39,182 bases of DNA from Priapulus caudatus (GCF_000485595.1 NW_014577241.1:87342-126523); one strand, 5' to 3'; positions 1-12,362 are shown, counted from the first letter of the stretch. Numbers and translations are program-made. The notes: generated by a model from the sequence alone, not told the origin.

Positions 1-250
1 ACCTCTCTCTCTCTCTCTCTCTTTCGTCTCTCTCTTCTCCTTCTCTCTCTACGCTCTCTCTCTCTTCGTCCTCTCTCTCTCTCTTTCTCTCTCTCTTCGC
101 TGCTCTCGCTCGATCTCACTCTCTCTCTCTCTCTCTTCTCTCTCTCTCGTCTCCCTCTCTCTCTCTCTCCTCTCCTCTCTCTCTCTCTTTCTCCTTCTCT
201 CTTTTACGCACTCTCTCTCTCTCTCTCTCTTCCTCTCATCTCTCGCTCTC

Positions 251-281
<31 letters not shown>

Positions 282-282
282 G
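1..282. repeat. CT-rich microsatellite
   Basis: Nearly pure pyrimidine run of CT dinucleotides with scattered single-base interruptions. It continues past the left edge of the window. No coding signal. Confidence 0.95.
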
Positions 283-1688
283 ATAGTCTTCTATTCTTCC
301 ACATTAATAAACTACACTACTCACATTCACACCATCACGCGCGCACACTTAGCCTACCCGGCACAGATTGGCGTGGGTCATTTGCATCTTGCTTTATCCA
401 GCTCACGTGGGGTGGGGAGTGACTAATGGAACTCTGAGGAATACTAAAGGGAACACAAGCCGTGTCTAACCAACCACAACACGCAGCAGCAAACGAACAA
501 CACAACATAATAAAACATACATCATCAACAACAACACGACAAATAACTAATCTACAACAGCACAACAACAACAACATACCAAAAAATGCATATTAAACAG
601 CGACTATCACAACTAGTCCAGCTGCCAGCCTAGCTAACCATCCAGCCTCATGCTTAGCAACTCTAACAAACAACAACAACAATAACTTAACACAACATAA
701 CAGCCAGCCGCAGGAGGAGCAAGCGTGAGCGAGAGCAACAACAAAACAACAACAACAACTACAGCAGTATCCGCAGAGGAAGAAGGCTGAGGGAGAGCCA
801 ACAACTAAAAAACAACAACACAACCTAATAACAGTCAGCCGCAGGAGGAGAGGGAGGGCAGAGCAACAACAACAACAAAACAACAGCAGCCAGCAACAAT
901 CAACAAACAACAACAATCAAACAACATGTCATACTCTCCACGGCTTTCCATCTCTATCAAGTACAGCAGGTATAAAAGCCGCTTTTTACCAGCTCGCACA
1001 ATGCTGCAGACTATAACCATAAATCATTATATATCGGCCCTTAATGCTCGCCTCCACAGCGGTGGTATCTGTCACCCTTACACCACTACATTGTGACACC
1101 ATTAACGCTTTCGTGAACGCTCACAGCTTACTGCTCTGCGTTGCACGGAGCCGTAGCTCTCTGGGTGGCAGGGCGCAGTACCGTCACTAGATTTGGAGCC
1201 AACTAAAAAAAAGCTGCAATAATTTCTAGTAACCCTAAAATGAAATGCAATAAATAATAGAGCAAAGGGCAATTTACAAAATTAATTAGTTTTACACAAA
1301 CTATTATAGCTACAAACACACGCATTATTCTTTATTCATGAACCCTTTATCCTTACATGAATTATTCCTTGAAAACTGTCTGCCCCCGTCCCCTCTCCCT
1401 AGATATGCTCTGCTTGGCCCTGCCATGTATCACTTAGCTGCCAGATATGGCTTCTCTTGTCGGTATCAGGTATACAGATATCTACCCCGAGGTATGTGCT
1501 TAGGTTTTTAGTATTACGTTTATATTTTATATTAGATTGATTAGGGTGAGTGTTAGGTTAGTGTAGCGTACACTTCTTGTAGTACAAGTCTGGTACACTT
1601 GTGTATACATATATGTACCTGGTCATCTATATCTGTATTACCTGATTACGACAACGAACCCTGAGCGTAGTGTTGATGCGCCACGACG
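283..1688. other. Gene-free interval with ACA-rich repeat at 445-930
   Basis: The core at 445-930 is rich in ACA and CAACA triplets. Two copies of a block containing CCAGCCGCAGGAGGAG occur at about 696 and 830, a period near 134 bp. Cysteine- and leucine-rich open frames on the minus strand come from the triplet repeat. The rest, 931-1688, is ordinary sequence with no recognisable gene. Confidence 0.7.
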
Positions 1689-1869
1689 GTGAATTATACC
1701 TGGCAAGTGAACAGCTCCCCTAGGCTTAACTATTCACGTGGCAGCGTACATATTCTCCGATGCAGTACTATGCCGACTGTCCTAGTATCGATACATGAAG
1801 CTGGAGCTTACGCCGCCTCGGTTGGAATTGGAGAAATTAACAATTTATCACATAAGTTAGTACGTAGTA

Positions 1870-2215
1870 GAAAAGGGGAGACACAGGGATTGAGAAGAGA
1901 GAGTGAGAAGGGCGGGGGAAGGGCGTGGGATAGTAGAGCTTACGACAGTATGAGAGAGAGATCTGAGGGAGAAGCGTTGAGAGAACCGAAAGCGATGTGA
2001 CGGAGAGCGTGTGAGATCGATAGCAGAGAGGATATGGAAAGGTGGGAGACATACAAACAGAAGAGAGGAGTGATCGAAGAGATGGGAGCTGAGAAAGACG
2101 AGACAGAGTGAGAGAGAAAAAGCGAGACGAGAGAGAGAGTATCAGGAGAGAGAGAAGTAGAGAGAGAGAGAGAGTGACTGAGAGCCGAGAAAGATAGGAA
2201 AAAAAGAAAGAGAAA
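1870..2215. repeat. Purine-rich GAGA tract
   Basis: Plus strand is mostly G and A, with GAGAGA runs. Open frames here on both strands (Ser/Leu-rich on the minus strand) are low-complexity translations. Confidence 0.85.
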
Positions 2216-3369
2216 CACCTTTATTCAATTAAATTATTGTTCATTCTTTGAACATCTTAGCTCAGCACGTATAGCGCTCCGGCTAGGCACACCGTATAAC
2301 AGTTAATATGCATCCACCTTCGCGGCCTTAAATCAAATTCATCACAGCGCGGACATCAACACAACTATACCATGCTCAGTCTTGTTGCTTGCTGCAATCG
2401 AAACTAACTTCACCGACCACTATACCACCGCCTCCATGCGCTAGCACCGCATTATCGCTGACGATAATATCTAACTACCTAGCACGATTATATCTGTGAG
2501 AGTTTCTTATTTATGACACCACGTGTACACGTTAGCGTATCTAGCAACCACTGCGTTGTGATCCACGCGTCCCTCAACATATTGCCTTAGCTCTAGTACT
2601 ATATAGCCACTGCAGCAAGCAAACAGTCCGCACTGCCCATCTAACAGCACACACGCGCATTGACTATATATAACAACTGTATATAATCATTATAACCACT
2701 GTACAACTGTATATATATTAAAATTGTTGTTTATATCATAGACAAATGTTCGCGTGTGTGCTGCTAGCTGCAGGTCGGATCTTGTTCTTGCTGCCTGCGT
2801 GCAGTTGCCGCACTGGCGGCAACTGCTACGCGGGCTTATAGTACTAGAGCTACTAACAAACCTAAAGCTCCGACCAGGCTTAACGACTGATTTCACGTAA
2901 TGAGAAGCGAGAAGTTCTTGTTGCAACTAATTATAATTCCTAGATACGATAACGCTATATCTCTGTGAAAGCCTCGTTTATTATTCATCTGCTCGTATGT
3001 ACGTTATCCTATCCTAATACCATCTAGTGTACCTACCGATCCTCCATTATACGGTCTCATTACCTCACCCAACAACCTAGCCTATATATACTCAATGTTA
3101 TAGACAGGAGTGATATAGCTATATGATCTATCTGAAAGAGCATGGCTTATTTATTTATGCAAATACATGGCCACGTTCAGCGTATCTATCACGCTTATAT
3201 TATCTCACCCCTATTCATCGACCCTTCTCAACGTATCCCCACCCGAGTCATCCACGCTACCACCCGCATTGAATCATCGTAGCTCATGATCAATGGACGC
3301 AGAACCTAGAGCACACGATCGCTAGAAAACATTGAAGTCTGTTGATACGTTAGAAACCACTACCAGCGC
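2216..3369. other. Gene-free interval
   Basis: Mixed-composition DNA. The only structure seen is a perfect 11-bp-arm hairpin at 2801-2826, followed by a TACGCGGGCTTATAGTACT motif at 2827-2845 that recurs inverted near 5662. Confidence 0.5.
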
Positions 3370-3745
3370 GCAGTGAAGAGAGGTGACGAGGAAAGGGAGG
3401 TGAGGGAGGCGAGGAAGAGAGGAGAGAGGAACGGAGAGACGGATGTGAGAGGATGAGGAGGCCGAGGCTCGTGAGTGAATGAGTCAGTGGAATGAGAAGA
3501 AGGAAGGGTAGGGGGTGGAGGTGAGAGGAAAGACCGCGGAGGAGGAGGATGAAGTACACGCGAGGAGGAGGAGAGAGAGGGAGACGGAGGAGGAGGAGCG
3601 AGAGAGGGAAACCGGAGGAGGATGCGATAGCGGAGAGAGGGAGTGAGAGAGGAACTGGAGGGATGCAGAAGGAGGAAGGGAGAGAGGAGCCAGAGAGAGT
3701 GACATCGAGACGCCGGAGCGAGCAGCGCAGGGGAGAAACCTGGGC
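3370..3745. repeat. Purine-rich GGA/GAGA tract
   Basis: About 375 bases of almost pure purine on the plus strand, rich in GAGGAG and GAGAG. It could adopt triplex structures. The Ser/Pro/Leu open frame on the minus strand is a composition artefact. Confidence 0.85.
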
Positions 3746-4479
3746 CCAATGATTCGCGGAGGAGAAGCATCGTGTCTAAGGAGTAGCTACCCAAGACGCG
3801 TACAGAGGCTACAAGAGTTTCGCCAGATTCTTCTTCTGTCAGTGGCATTTTACGTCATTAGCGGTGCAATCAGAACGTGATATGGCGTTAGCTCCCGTAA
3901 TACATGAACCTTTTTCCCGCCGCTCTTTTACCTAAACCACTTCTTTTTTCTCCGTAAATTTAAACTTTAGCCGCCTTAACTGTAAATGTAATCCATGCCC
4001 TACATCCCGTGCTAGGAGGTCAAACAGAGCCACGGAGTGGGTGTGCCCATAGATCGACCCCCAGAATCCATCAGCGCGTTTGTTGTAGCACCCCGGCAGT
4101 TTTAAGTCCACGTCGTTAGCTGACACCATAAGTAACATAAAACGTATAAAGAGAGCTTTATTTATACGCTCTTTGTAACATCTGTTCATCTACCAGTTAA
4201 CTACGCCGGGTTCGTCAGTAGAGCGATAATATAGTGTTCCGCAAAACGTTAGTGTAGTCCGACCTAGGCCACTCCTAGAAAAAAGTCCGCCATTTCATAC
4301 TTTTCCTGGCAAAACGCACTCTTAATGTCCTGATAAGAAGTTTTAACATGGATTTTAGCGTAGCTGGTAATGATGCACCATTTGCACCGTACGAATGCTC
4401 AGTCGAGTTACTGCACACCCACAAAACAAACTACTAAAGCGGCGATACCTGCCAATGATTATCGCATTGCGTTCCAGCA
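3746..4479. other. Gene-free interval
   Basis: No recognised gene. An 85-codon minus-strand frame at 3932-4189 is not low-complexity, but matches no family I know and has no clear splice sites. Confidence 0.4.
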
Positions 4480-4690
4480 CATGCCACCTCCCACCCCTCC
4501 CTTCTCCCCCCTCCACACGCCCACCGCGCGCTCACCCCCGCTCCTTCCCCGATCCGTCCCCGTCCACCCAAGCCTCCCCGCTATCAACCCTTCCTGCTCT
4601 CTCCTCTAGTCCGCGACCCGCTGTCACCTGTCTATCTCGCGGGACCCCCTCTCCTCCCCTCCCCCCTCCCTCCACCCTCCCCCTAGCCCA
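4480..4690. repeat. C-rich (CCTCCC) tract
   Basis: Pyrimidine-rich stretch dominated by CCC and CTCC. The proline/serine-rich plus-strand frames are artefacts of it. Confidence 0.75.
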
Positions 4691-4737
4691 TCGTCCCACA
4701 CCTCATACGTGTCGCTAGGGGTGCTAATCTTCGGCGC

Positions 4738-4823
4738 CTGCTGTTGCTCTGCTGTTGTGTCTGCTGCTCTGCTGCTGTCTGCTGCCTTGCTGTTGCTGCT
4801 GCCTGTGCTGCTTTGCTGTTGCC
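4738..4823. repeat. CTG/TTG triplet repeat
   Basis: Interrupted (CTG)n on the plus strand, opposite in orientation to the CAG arrays that begin about 280 bp downstream. Confidence 0.85.
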
Positions 4824-5094
4824 AAGACGTCGCTGCCATAATCTACAGTATCGACGCATTATAAATGTAAATCGCCGTGTCGGCGTCGCGCCTGGCCTGC
4901 TGCGGTGCCGTGTGAGCACGGGGATGTGACCCGCTCGGGGGGAGAAAACGGGGGCGAGGAGCACCGGGGGAGGATCACGGGGAGCGGAGCACGGGGCGGC
5001 AGCGCTAGCTAGTCGAATGCATGCTACCTGCTGGTTAACGGTGTCGGCGCGAGCCCTAAAAACCCAGTAAGTACATGTAAGAACCCCGCACCGT

Positions 5095-5525
5095 CAGTAG
5101 CAGCAGCAGCACAACCAGCAGCATCAGCAGCAAGCTAGTAGCTAGCAAGCCACAGCACCAGCAGCAGCAGCAGCGAAGCCAGCACGTAGCAGCAGCACTA
5201 GCCATGCGTACCAGCCAGTCAGCAGTAGCAGCAGCAGCAGTAGCCAGCCGGTTATACCTAGTAGCAGCTACATAGCGTTTACGAGTAGCTCCAGCTTAGC
5301 TAGCAGAGCAGCAGCAGCAGCAGCAGCCAGCTAGTAGTCGTCAGCAGCAAGCAGCAGTAGTAGCTTAGCTAGTACGAGTAGTACCAGCGCAGCTATAGCA
5401 GCAGCAGCAGCCAGTAGCTAGCTAGCAGCAGCTAGCAGCTAGCATTCAAAGCAGGCAGCTAGTTAAGCCAGCAGCACTAGTAGCAGCAGCAGCTGAGCCA
5501 GCAGTTAGCCAGTCCCAGTCAGCAT
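5095..5525. repeat. Degenerate CAG/AGC triplet array
   Basis: Interrupted (CAG)n mixed with TAGCTAG motifs. Stop codons in all plus frames argue against a coding polyglutamine tract. Confidence 0.9.
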
Positions 5526-5649
5526 CAGTGAGCAGTAGCTCCAAAAACCGTATTGCTAGGCTTAGAATACAATAGTGTTATAGACAATTCCGTCGCACAG
5601 CCTGCCGTCGATGGCTACAGTAGCAAGCTAGCTAGTAGTCCAGTAGCAA

Positions 5650-5750
5650 GCAGCGTACTCTCAGTACTATAGCCCGCGTACATGACTGCGATAGGCATGG
5701 GCTATGCATCGCCTGCCTGCTCTGGCAGTTCCCAATGTACGCGGGCTTAT
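5650..5750. repeat. Inverted repeat with GCCCGCGTACAT arms
   Basis: TATAGCCCGCGTACAT at about 5667 pairs with ATGTACGCGGGCTTATA at about 5735, separated by about 50 bp. A related TACGCGGGCTTATAGTACT copy lies at 2827. Confidence 0.7.
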
Positions 5751-5759
5751 ACCTTCATA

Positions 5760-5882
5760 GATTATCAGTAGGCAGCCAGCTAGCAGCAGCAGCAGTAGCA
5801 GCAGTACAGTAGCCAGCCGCAGCCAGTAGCAGAGCTAGTAGCCGCTAGCCAGCAGCGCAGCAGCAGCAGCAGCAGCAGCAGT

Positions 5883-5913
<31 letters not shown>

Positions 5914-5921
5914 GCAGCCGA
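5760..5921. repeat. CAG triplet array
   Basis: Second block of (CAG)n with TAG interruptions, ending in a run of about nine uninterrupted CAG units near 5895-5918. Confidence 0.9.
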
Positions 5922-6007
5922 CAATGCACGCACGCGGCCGTGCCGCTGAAATTGCCGCTAATTTATAGTTCGGTGTTTTTTAACCGTTTCCTAGAAACTC
6001 GGAGACG

Positions 6008-6112
6008 TGACGTCAACGTCGGAGAGGATGACGTCATCTATTCTTGCTACCTTGCTCCGTGACGCAGGTAGCCGCGTCCCGCCCGTCCACGCGTCCCCTT
6101 AACGTGACGTCA
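6008..6112. promoter_or_regulatory. Cluster of three perfect CRE octamers
   Basis: The palindrome TGACGTCA, the consensus binding site of CREB/ATF bZIP factors, occurs exactly at 6008-6015, 6029-6036 and 6105-6112, in GC-rich sequence. This resembles a promoter or enhancer, but no gene could be assigned to it. Confidence 0.5.
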
Positions 6113-6162
6113 CCTTAGAGGCGTACGTTTGCTCTTACTGTTCACTTATATTATTATTATAT

Positions 6163-6206
6163 CAGGAGTTAATAAAGACAACAAAGTTTGTCTTTATTAA
6201 CTCCTG
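6163..6206. mobile_element. 44-bp palindromic micro-element, copy A
   Basis: CAGGAGTTAATAAAGACAA and its exact reverse complement surround a 6-base loop. Flanks are ATTATAT on the left and GTTATAT on the right (6 of 7 match), like an aged 7-bp target duplication. Three related palindromes lie at 20478, 21271 and 30585. Confidence 0.6.
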
Positions 6207-6284
6207 GTTATATACAATGAGGCTTCGGTCTCAATCCTGGTTTATGACAGCTGTACATCATAATCATTATTGCCCTAGCCTGAA

Positions 6285-6340
6285 TTTTAACCCTAATCCT
6301 AACCCTAACCCTAATCCTAACCCTAATCCTAACCCCAATT
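6285..6340. repeat. Interstitial telomere-like repeat
   Basis: Eight tandem CCTAAC/CCTAAT hexamers (complement of TTAGGG). An 8-bp inverted pair, GGCTTCGG and CCGAAGCC, lies outside at about 6222 and 6379. This is too short to prove a bounded transposon. Confidence 0.75.
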
Positions 6341-6453
6341 CCACCGATGCCTATACGTCCGAACTATCCATCCGAAGCCCTATGAAATAATAAACACGCA
6401 CGCAGGCACACGCACATAAATCAGTAATACATATCAGACGCCCTCTATATCAG

Positions 6454-6512
<59 letters not shown>

Positions 6513-6722
6513 TGCGTGCGTGCGTGTGCGTGCATGCGTATGTGTATGCGTGCATGCGTATGTGCGTGCGTGCGTGCGTGTGTGCGTGCGTGCATGCGTA
6601 CGTGCGTGCGTGCGTGCGTGTGTGCGTGCGTGCATGCGCGCGTCTGTGCGTGTGTGTGTATGTGCGTGCGTATTTGCGTGCGTATGTGCGTGCGTGCGTG
6701 CGTGCGTGCGTGCGTGTGTATA
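6454..6722. repeat. GT / GTGC microsatellite
   Basis: Pure (GT)n followed by degenerate (GCGT)n and (GCAT)n. The long Cys-Val and His-Thr open frames on both strands are repeat artefacts. Confidence 0.95.
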
Positions 6723-9376
6723 AACATACAGTCGTTTTATTCAGGCTGAGTCGGTGGAAAATTTTGACATTTTGACATCTTGCAATTAGAAATTTCGCTA
6801 ATGAATTCACATGTAATTCGCCACCCTGCCGATGGCACTCTGCTCTGTTTTATAGCGCCAATGCCATCGCAACCAGCGTTGTGTTTTTTTAAAGCGCAGC
6901 AGTTTCAGAAACGCGACGCATCATGCAAGCCGCAAATAGCGTTTTAGTATCTGCATACGGAGCGGCAGCAACAGCGAGGGGGGCGCGGCGGGTGGGCAAG
7001 AGGGGGGGGTATATCTGCTGATGGTCCCCCCTCCCAGTATTACACTACATCTAAAGTGTATGCGATACTTTGATTATATTGCGATACTAGTACGGTCTTG
7101 AGACGAGTTATAGTAATGTATGCTGGCGGTGTTTCAACTAGTGGCTCAGGTGTTTCACCTAGGGGCCGGGCTCGCTCGCATGCATGCGTCTTCTATCGAG
7201 AATGTAAATTTCTGCGGGATTTAGCGAGTCAATCTTAAACGCAATCGGATTCGATCCCCGCTTCGGTGAAGGTCGATTTAATCCAGGTCCGAATTAACCG
7301 AATCAGTGGAATCGTGCGTGTAATTCGGTGCGTAGCAATGCGCGCAGCCGATGGCGGGTGTATACACCGTTGCCATGCGCACCAGCAGACGATGTTACCG
7401 CGTAACTCTACACACACAGACGCGGGACCGTGACAATAATTCGCCGTGGCATTTCTCGTCTGTCGATCTCTGCCGTGGAGAAAAAGCCGGTTTAAGTCGT
7501 TAGGCGTGTGATTCAGCGCGGTGGATTATTCATACATTATGTCGGATGACGGCCACGGCTCTCATAGTCTATCCGTTTGTGTTGAAATCCCACAGCCGGC
7601 CCACCCGGACAGCTATTCTTCTATTCTTGATCGTTTTCTTCTTCTTCCTCTTCTTCTTCATCGTCTACTACTTCTTCTTCTCCGTGTTATTATTTCTATT
7701 CCTAGCAACTAGCATTTGCAAGCCGACGATACGTGGTGATGAGGGGAGGGGGTGAAGCATTAGCTATTGACTGAAACCAGACATTTTCACCGATGCGTGC
7801 TGCGTGCGCTTTCTATGATCTAAGACTCATGGCGTAAAATTCCTGATCAGCTCCACCTAACAACCACACATTTCCTCACCTTATAACGCCTCCAAATACC
7901 CCGCCCTTACGTAGGGACTAGCTATCCTATTGAATTAGCAGTTAAAGCGATGACCACTAGCCTTTGAAGCGCTCGGAAACACAACGCTAAGATATATCCT
8001 CGTAGGTTTTACATCCTCCACGCTAGCAGCCATGCAGTCAGTGTAAGAAAAATCACCATAGAAAGCAACTGAAAAGGATCATTTATCCCTCCTTCCCTCT
8101 GCTTATGACAGTACAGACTCTGGTTAATAGATCGAGGGCACGAAACAGACGAGACTGTTGCGAGGAAAAAAAGCAACGAAACAACGCGTAATGAATTCTA
8201 ATTCATGGTGACATAGATCAGTAAATTAGACCCCGGGGTTATGATGCATCCATTCATCATCTGTAGTCGGTTAACTTTAAGCAGTGTGGGGTTCGCACCG
8301 TAAAAAAAATCACACAGACACATACAGACGTACAATACAATATACGACACCTCCCCCCGATAAATAATGTAAATGAACTATTAGATGTTTGAGAATTTGA
8401 AGGACGCTTCGTAGATATATCAGTCTCACATATCAGCCCCCTCCCAACCTCCTCCCATCCCCTCCCCGCCCTCACACCCCCCTTCCCATCCCCTCCCTGC
8501 CCTCTCAGCCCCTCCCACCCTCCTCTCAGCCCCCTCCCCCCGAGCAAGATGGTGGATTCTATGCTGCTATATCAGTAACAGGTCTAGGTGCATGAAGGCC
8601 GATCAGCCATATTCCCGATTGGCACCGTGAAGAGCCTTCTCAAAATATTTACTTCTCAGATGGGTCGCTGGAAACCGATACGTCGCGAGGGGGAGGGGGG
8701 ACAGACTTAAAATAAAAACATTGCTCGCAACACGGCTGTATTTTGGCAACTATGGAAGCAAACTCTCTCTTTGCCTCGTGAAACTTCCGCTAGCATAACA
8801 TCTTAAAACTGTCTTTAGTAACTCCCCGAACCTCCCCCACTCCCCAGCTCAGCAGTTCGAAACTATTTATTACCTTAAAACCAAAACCTCTCTACGCTAA
8901 AACCTCACTCGAAAGTCTCCTCCTAAAATTTCCAAAATCACATCACCCACCTACTTTAGTTACCAAACCTTTAACGTATCGTCCACAACGTTAACAAACC
9001 TAGACATTCATACGGCACTAACTTCACTGCTAAACGCATTGCGAGCTACACCGATTATGGCTGTATTAATTACACATTAAAAGTGACATCGAATATAACG
9101 TTTATATGGTTTATTTAACGACAGCGGTTACTAAAACAACCACCGGGGGTGGGGATCCGGAAGTGTCCAGATCATTTCCGGAATATCGGAAATAAAGTAA
9201 TACATTTTGTCATTAACTTACACCCGTTTTTATTATAAAGATTGTTATTTTTAATTAAGTCATTTCTACTACGTATTCAACTGCAACTCCCTCTCCCCTA
9301 GTATCGAACCCCATCACGAGACAGCGATAAAACACTCTATGGATCTATGGACGTGTGTTATTTTACTGCGGCTCAT
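6723..9376. other. Gene-free interval with two pyrimidine tracts
   Basis: No recognisable gene. Contains a CTT triplet tract at about 7610-7685 and a C-rich (CCTCCC)n minisatellite-like tract at about 8425-8545. The rest is unremarkable. Confidence 0.6.
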
Positions 9377-9611
9377 AGGGTCTATGTCCCCCAGGGTACT
9401 GCCGGAACGTACCCCGGGTACGGTCCGGTATACCGGAACGTACCCTGGTAACTATTTGATATGGTTAGGGTTAGGGTTAGGGTTCGGGTTCGGGTTAGGG
9501 AGTAGGCGTAGACGACTCCCTAGACTCGTTAGTGGAGTAGGCGAGGTACGGTCCGGCATATTAGATATTACCAGGGTACGTTCCGGTAGTACCCTGGGGG
9601 ACATAGACCCT
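9377..9611. mobile_element. TIR element enclosing TTAGGG repeats
   Basis: The left end starts AGGGTCTATGTCCCCCAGGG and the right end is its inverse (CCCTGGGGGACATAGACCCT). The inner arms CCGGAACGTACCC also match. TTAGGG-like hexamers fill 9461-9503. The left flank TTTACTGCGGCTCAT and a near copy TTTACTGCGCTCAT at 9618-9631 may be a target duplication. No coding capacity, so a non-autonomous element. Confidence 0.75.
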
Positions 9612-9924
9612 CTCAGCTTTACTGCGCTCATGCCCATACACCATGCCACGTTAGCTGTTCTGTCTACTGCCTCACCAATATAGCATCTTATGCTTCTGTA
9701 TAGGATGCTGTGTGCTATGTAGCTCTTGACCATAAAGCCGTGTAAACGCCCGCAGACGTACTCTGCCATGCATCGTTTGCTTGGCATGCCCACCGGCACG
9801 GTAGACTAGTTCTACACAATGGCGGGAACACAGACACGCATTCAACCAAGGAAGCAAGAATTTAACCTCTTTTAGGCAATATCACACATCGCTCAGGTGA
9901 CCAGCCTGCGTAGCCGACCTCTGT

Positions 9925-10845
9925 GTCTGTGGTTGGGGTGGTGTGCGTGCGTGCGTGCTCGTAGCGTGCGTACGTAGCTGGCGCGTCGCGTGCGGCTGTG
10001 TGTGTCGTGTGTGTGGGTTGTGGTGTGTGCGTGTGTTGTATCGTCTTCATAAACTCCCTTCAATTCATCCGATCCCCTTTCCACCTCCCTCCTCCACCGC
10101 GGATCCAGGTTCCAACCTCCACCCAGACTCTCCACCCACGCCTCCTCCCGGCTGTGTGGGCCTGTGTGGGGTGTGTGTGTGTGGTGTGTGTTGTCTGTGT
10201 GCTCTCTGTGTGTTGCCGTTGCGCGGCGGTGCGTGCCGTCGCGTCGGCCCGTGCGCGCGCTATCGTGCGTGCTGTGTGGTGTGTTGTGCGTGGTACCCCC
10301 CTGTCCGTGCGTTCGCGCGTTGGTGTGGTGTGCGCTAGTTCGTTGACCATTACGGTGCGCGTCTCTGTTGCGTGTGCGTGCGTGGCGCGTTGTGTTGCGT
10401 CGTGCGTCGTGCGTGCTGCGTAACCGATATCTTATCATTTGTGTGTGTGCGTAGTGTGCGCGTCGGCCATTACGTGCGTCAGTGACTGTGTGTGTGTGGT
10501 TGGTGTGTGTGTTGCGCCTGTGCTTGTTGTGTGTGTGATGTCGTGGTGTGTGTTGTTGTGTGTGTTTGTGTGTGTGTGTGTGTGTTGTTGTGTGTGTGTT
10601 GTGTGTGTGTGTGCTGTGGTTGTGTGGTGTGTGTGTATGTCTGGTGTGCTGCTTGTCTTCCTCGTGCTGTGTGCGTCTGGTGTTGTAGTGTGTTCTGTGT
10701 GTGATGTGTGTGATGTGTTGTCCCCTTGTGTGTTTGTGTGTGTGCTGGTGTTGGGGCTGTGTGTGCTCCACGCTCCTTACCCTAAGTGTAGTGTGTGTGC
10801 GCGTGTGTGTGTGTGTTGGCTGTGTGTGTATCGTGGGTTTGGGGT
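9925..10845. repeat. GT-rich low-complexity tract
   Basis: About 900 bases of degenerate GTGT, GTGCGT and GTTGT sequence, split by a short non-repetitive segment at 10045-10150. The His/Thr-rich minus frame of 338 codons and the Cys/Val plus frames are artefacts. Confidence 0.9.
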
Positions 10846-11399
10846 TGGGTGGTGCTTTAGTATCCACCAGTACAGGTTGGCTTCCTATTGTACTCTGACA
10901 GCCCGGCATTCAACCAACTGACCAAAGATTTAACCCATTTAGGGAAATATCACACGCGCTTGCTCTCTCCACAACGCATTACAAACTGTGTTCATTTCAC
11001 AATACGTTAATTACTACAAGCTAATTAGTACAAGCCATTCAACAGGGATTCCGTGCGCGGGCCATAAGCCTTGTTCGTCTGCCATTTACACTTCTATACA
11101 GTTGCAGACTTTGCGGCTCACTTTGAATAATGTATGAGTACTAACAAAACGTATTGTACGTATATCTACTATGCCTACTTGCTACGTGCGTTGTGACGTG
11201 AGGCGTGCGTGCGCTGCGCTATACGTGCGATGCCGGTGCGTTGCGTACGTTATCATGCACACATTAGCCGACCATGTCATCGTTTACGGATCTCTGCTAA
11301 CCGTTTGTATATATTTACATATCCGCGAGCACCTTAAAATTAATTTTACCACACACGTCATGCACTTTTCCATTCATTCATACACGTTCGCGCTCTTTA
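10846..11399. other. Gene-free interval
   Basis: Ordinary sequence; nothing recognised on either strand. Confidence 0.5.
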
Positions 11400-11516
11400 T
11401 CTTTTTTTTTTTTTTCCTCTCCGCTCTCTCTCTGCTCTTCTCTCTTCTCTCTCTCCTCCTCTCTCTCTTCTTCTCTCTCATCTCTCTCTCTATCTACTAT
11501 CTATCTTTCTCTCGCT

Positions 11517-11563
<47 letters not shown>

Positions 11564-11610
11564 CTCTCGTACTCTTCTGCTATATCTTTATCTATCTTTC
11601 CTCTCTCTTT

Positions 11611-11655
<45 letters not shown>

Positions 11656-11717
11656 ACTATCTCTCCCTCTCGCTCTCTCTCTATGTCTGTCTCTCTCGCT
11701 CCTCTCTCTCTCTCGCG
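11400..11717. repeat. CT-rich microsatellite
   Basis: Poly-T followed by about 300 bases of interrupted (CT)n. Ser/Leu open frames are artefacts. Confidence 0.95.
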
Positions 11718-12271
11718 ACGACTAATGCCAGCAAGAGCCGTGCGAGAACATTCTCACGCGCGTTAGGAGACAGCAGCCTGGCGGGAGGTCGGCGTGGCGC
11801 GATGAGCTCTGAAGGTTCTTTTCTATTGACTTACAGGATTCGTGTTACTGTTACGCTAGCATTTGCTCACCCCCACCTGCGGCCCACGGTGAGCAACCAT
11901 CACAGAATGTTCACTCACGCTTACTAGGAACAGAGCGGCAACGAATGAGTATCTCACACACATTCAAACGCAAACATACACACCGATTATCCCACTGAAG
12001 AATTTCTGCGCTCACCCAACGAAAATACGACAGTCTATAGTCGTCGTCATTCAGTCTGAGACTTAATTAGTGCAAACTAACTCTTGGCGCTGTTATATAT
12101 ATAGAGCTGACCTTCGCTGCTGTGAAGGTCATAGCAATTAGAGATGAACGCAAACACATGCCATGGTTTGTCTTACACGTACGTGAGTTGTTCCCTAGAA
12201 ATCGAAAATGAATATTGTTATGTCGTGTGTGTGCGACTTGTCTTGCCCTCTGTGTGTATGTATGTCTGTTG

Positions 12272-12313
<42 letters not shown>

Positions 12314-12326
12314 GTGCGAGCGTACG

Positions 12327-12362
<36 letters not shown>

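Noticed and set aside
3932-4189. 85-codon minus-strand frame
   Set aside because: Looks non-repetitive, but with no recognisable motif or supporting exon it cannot be called a gene.
5095-5921. Polyglutamine-coding exon
   Set aside because: CAG runs are broken by TAG and TAGC in every plus frame.
6434-6810. His-Thr and Cys-Val frames on both strands
   Set aside because: Pure products of the GT/GTGC microsatellite.
7235-7270. GATTCGATCCCCGC resembling a tRNA T-loop
   Set aside because: No A box or cloverleaf could be formed around it.
9893-10909. 338-codon minus-strand frame rich in His, Thr and Arg
   Set aside because: It is the translation of a GT-rich low-complexity tract; no domain or splice signals.
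12108-12131. Nuclear receptor response element (TGACCT...AGGTCA)
   Set aside because: The 12-base spacing is not a usual receptor arrangement and no promoter is nearby.
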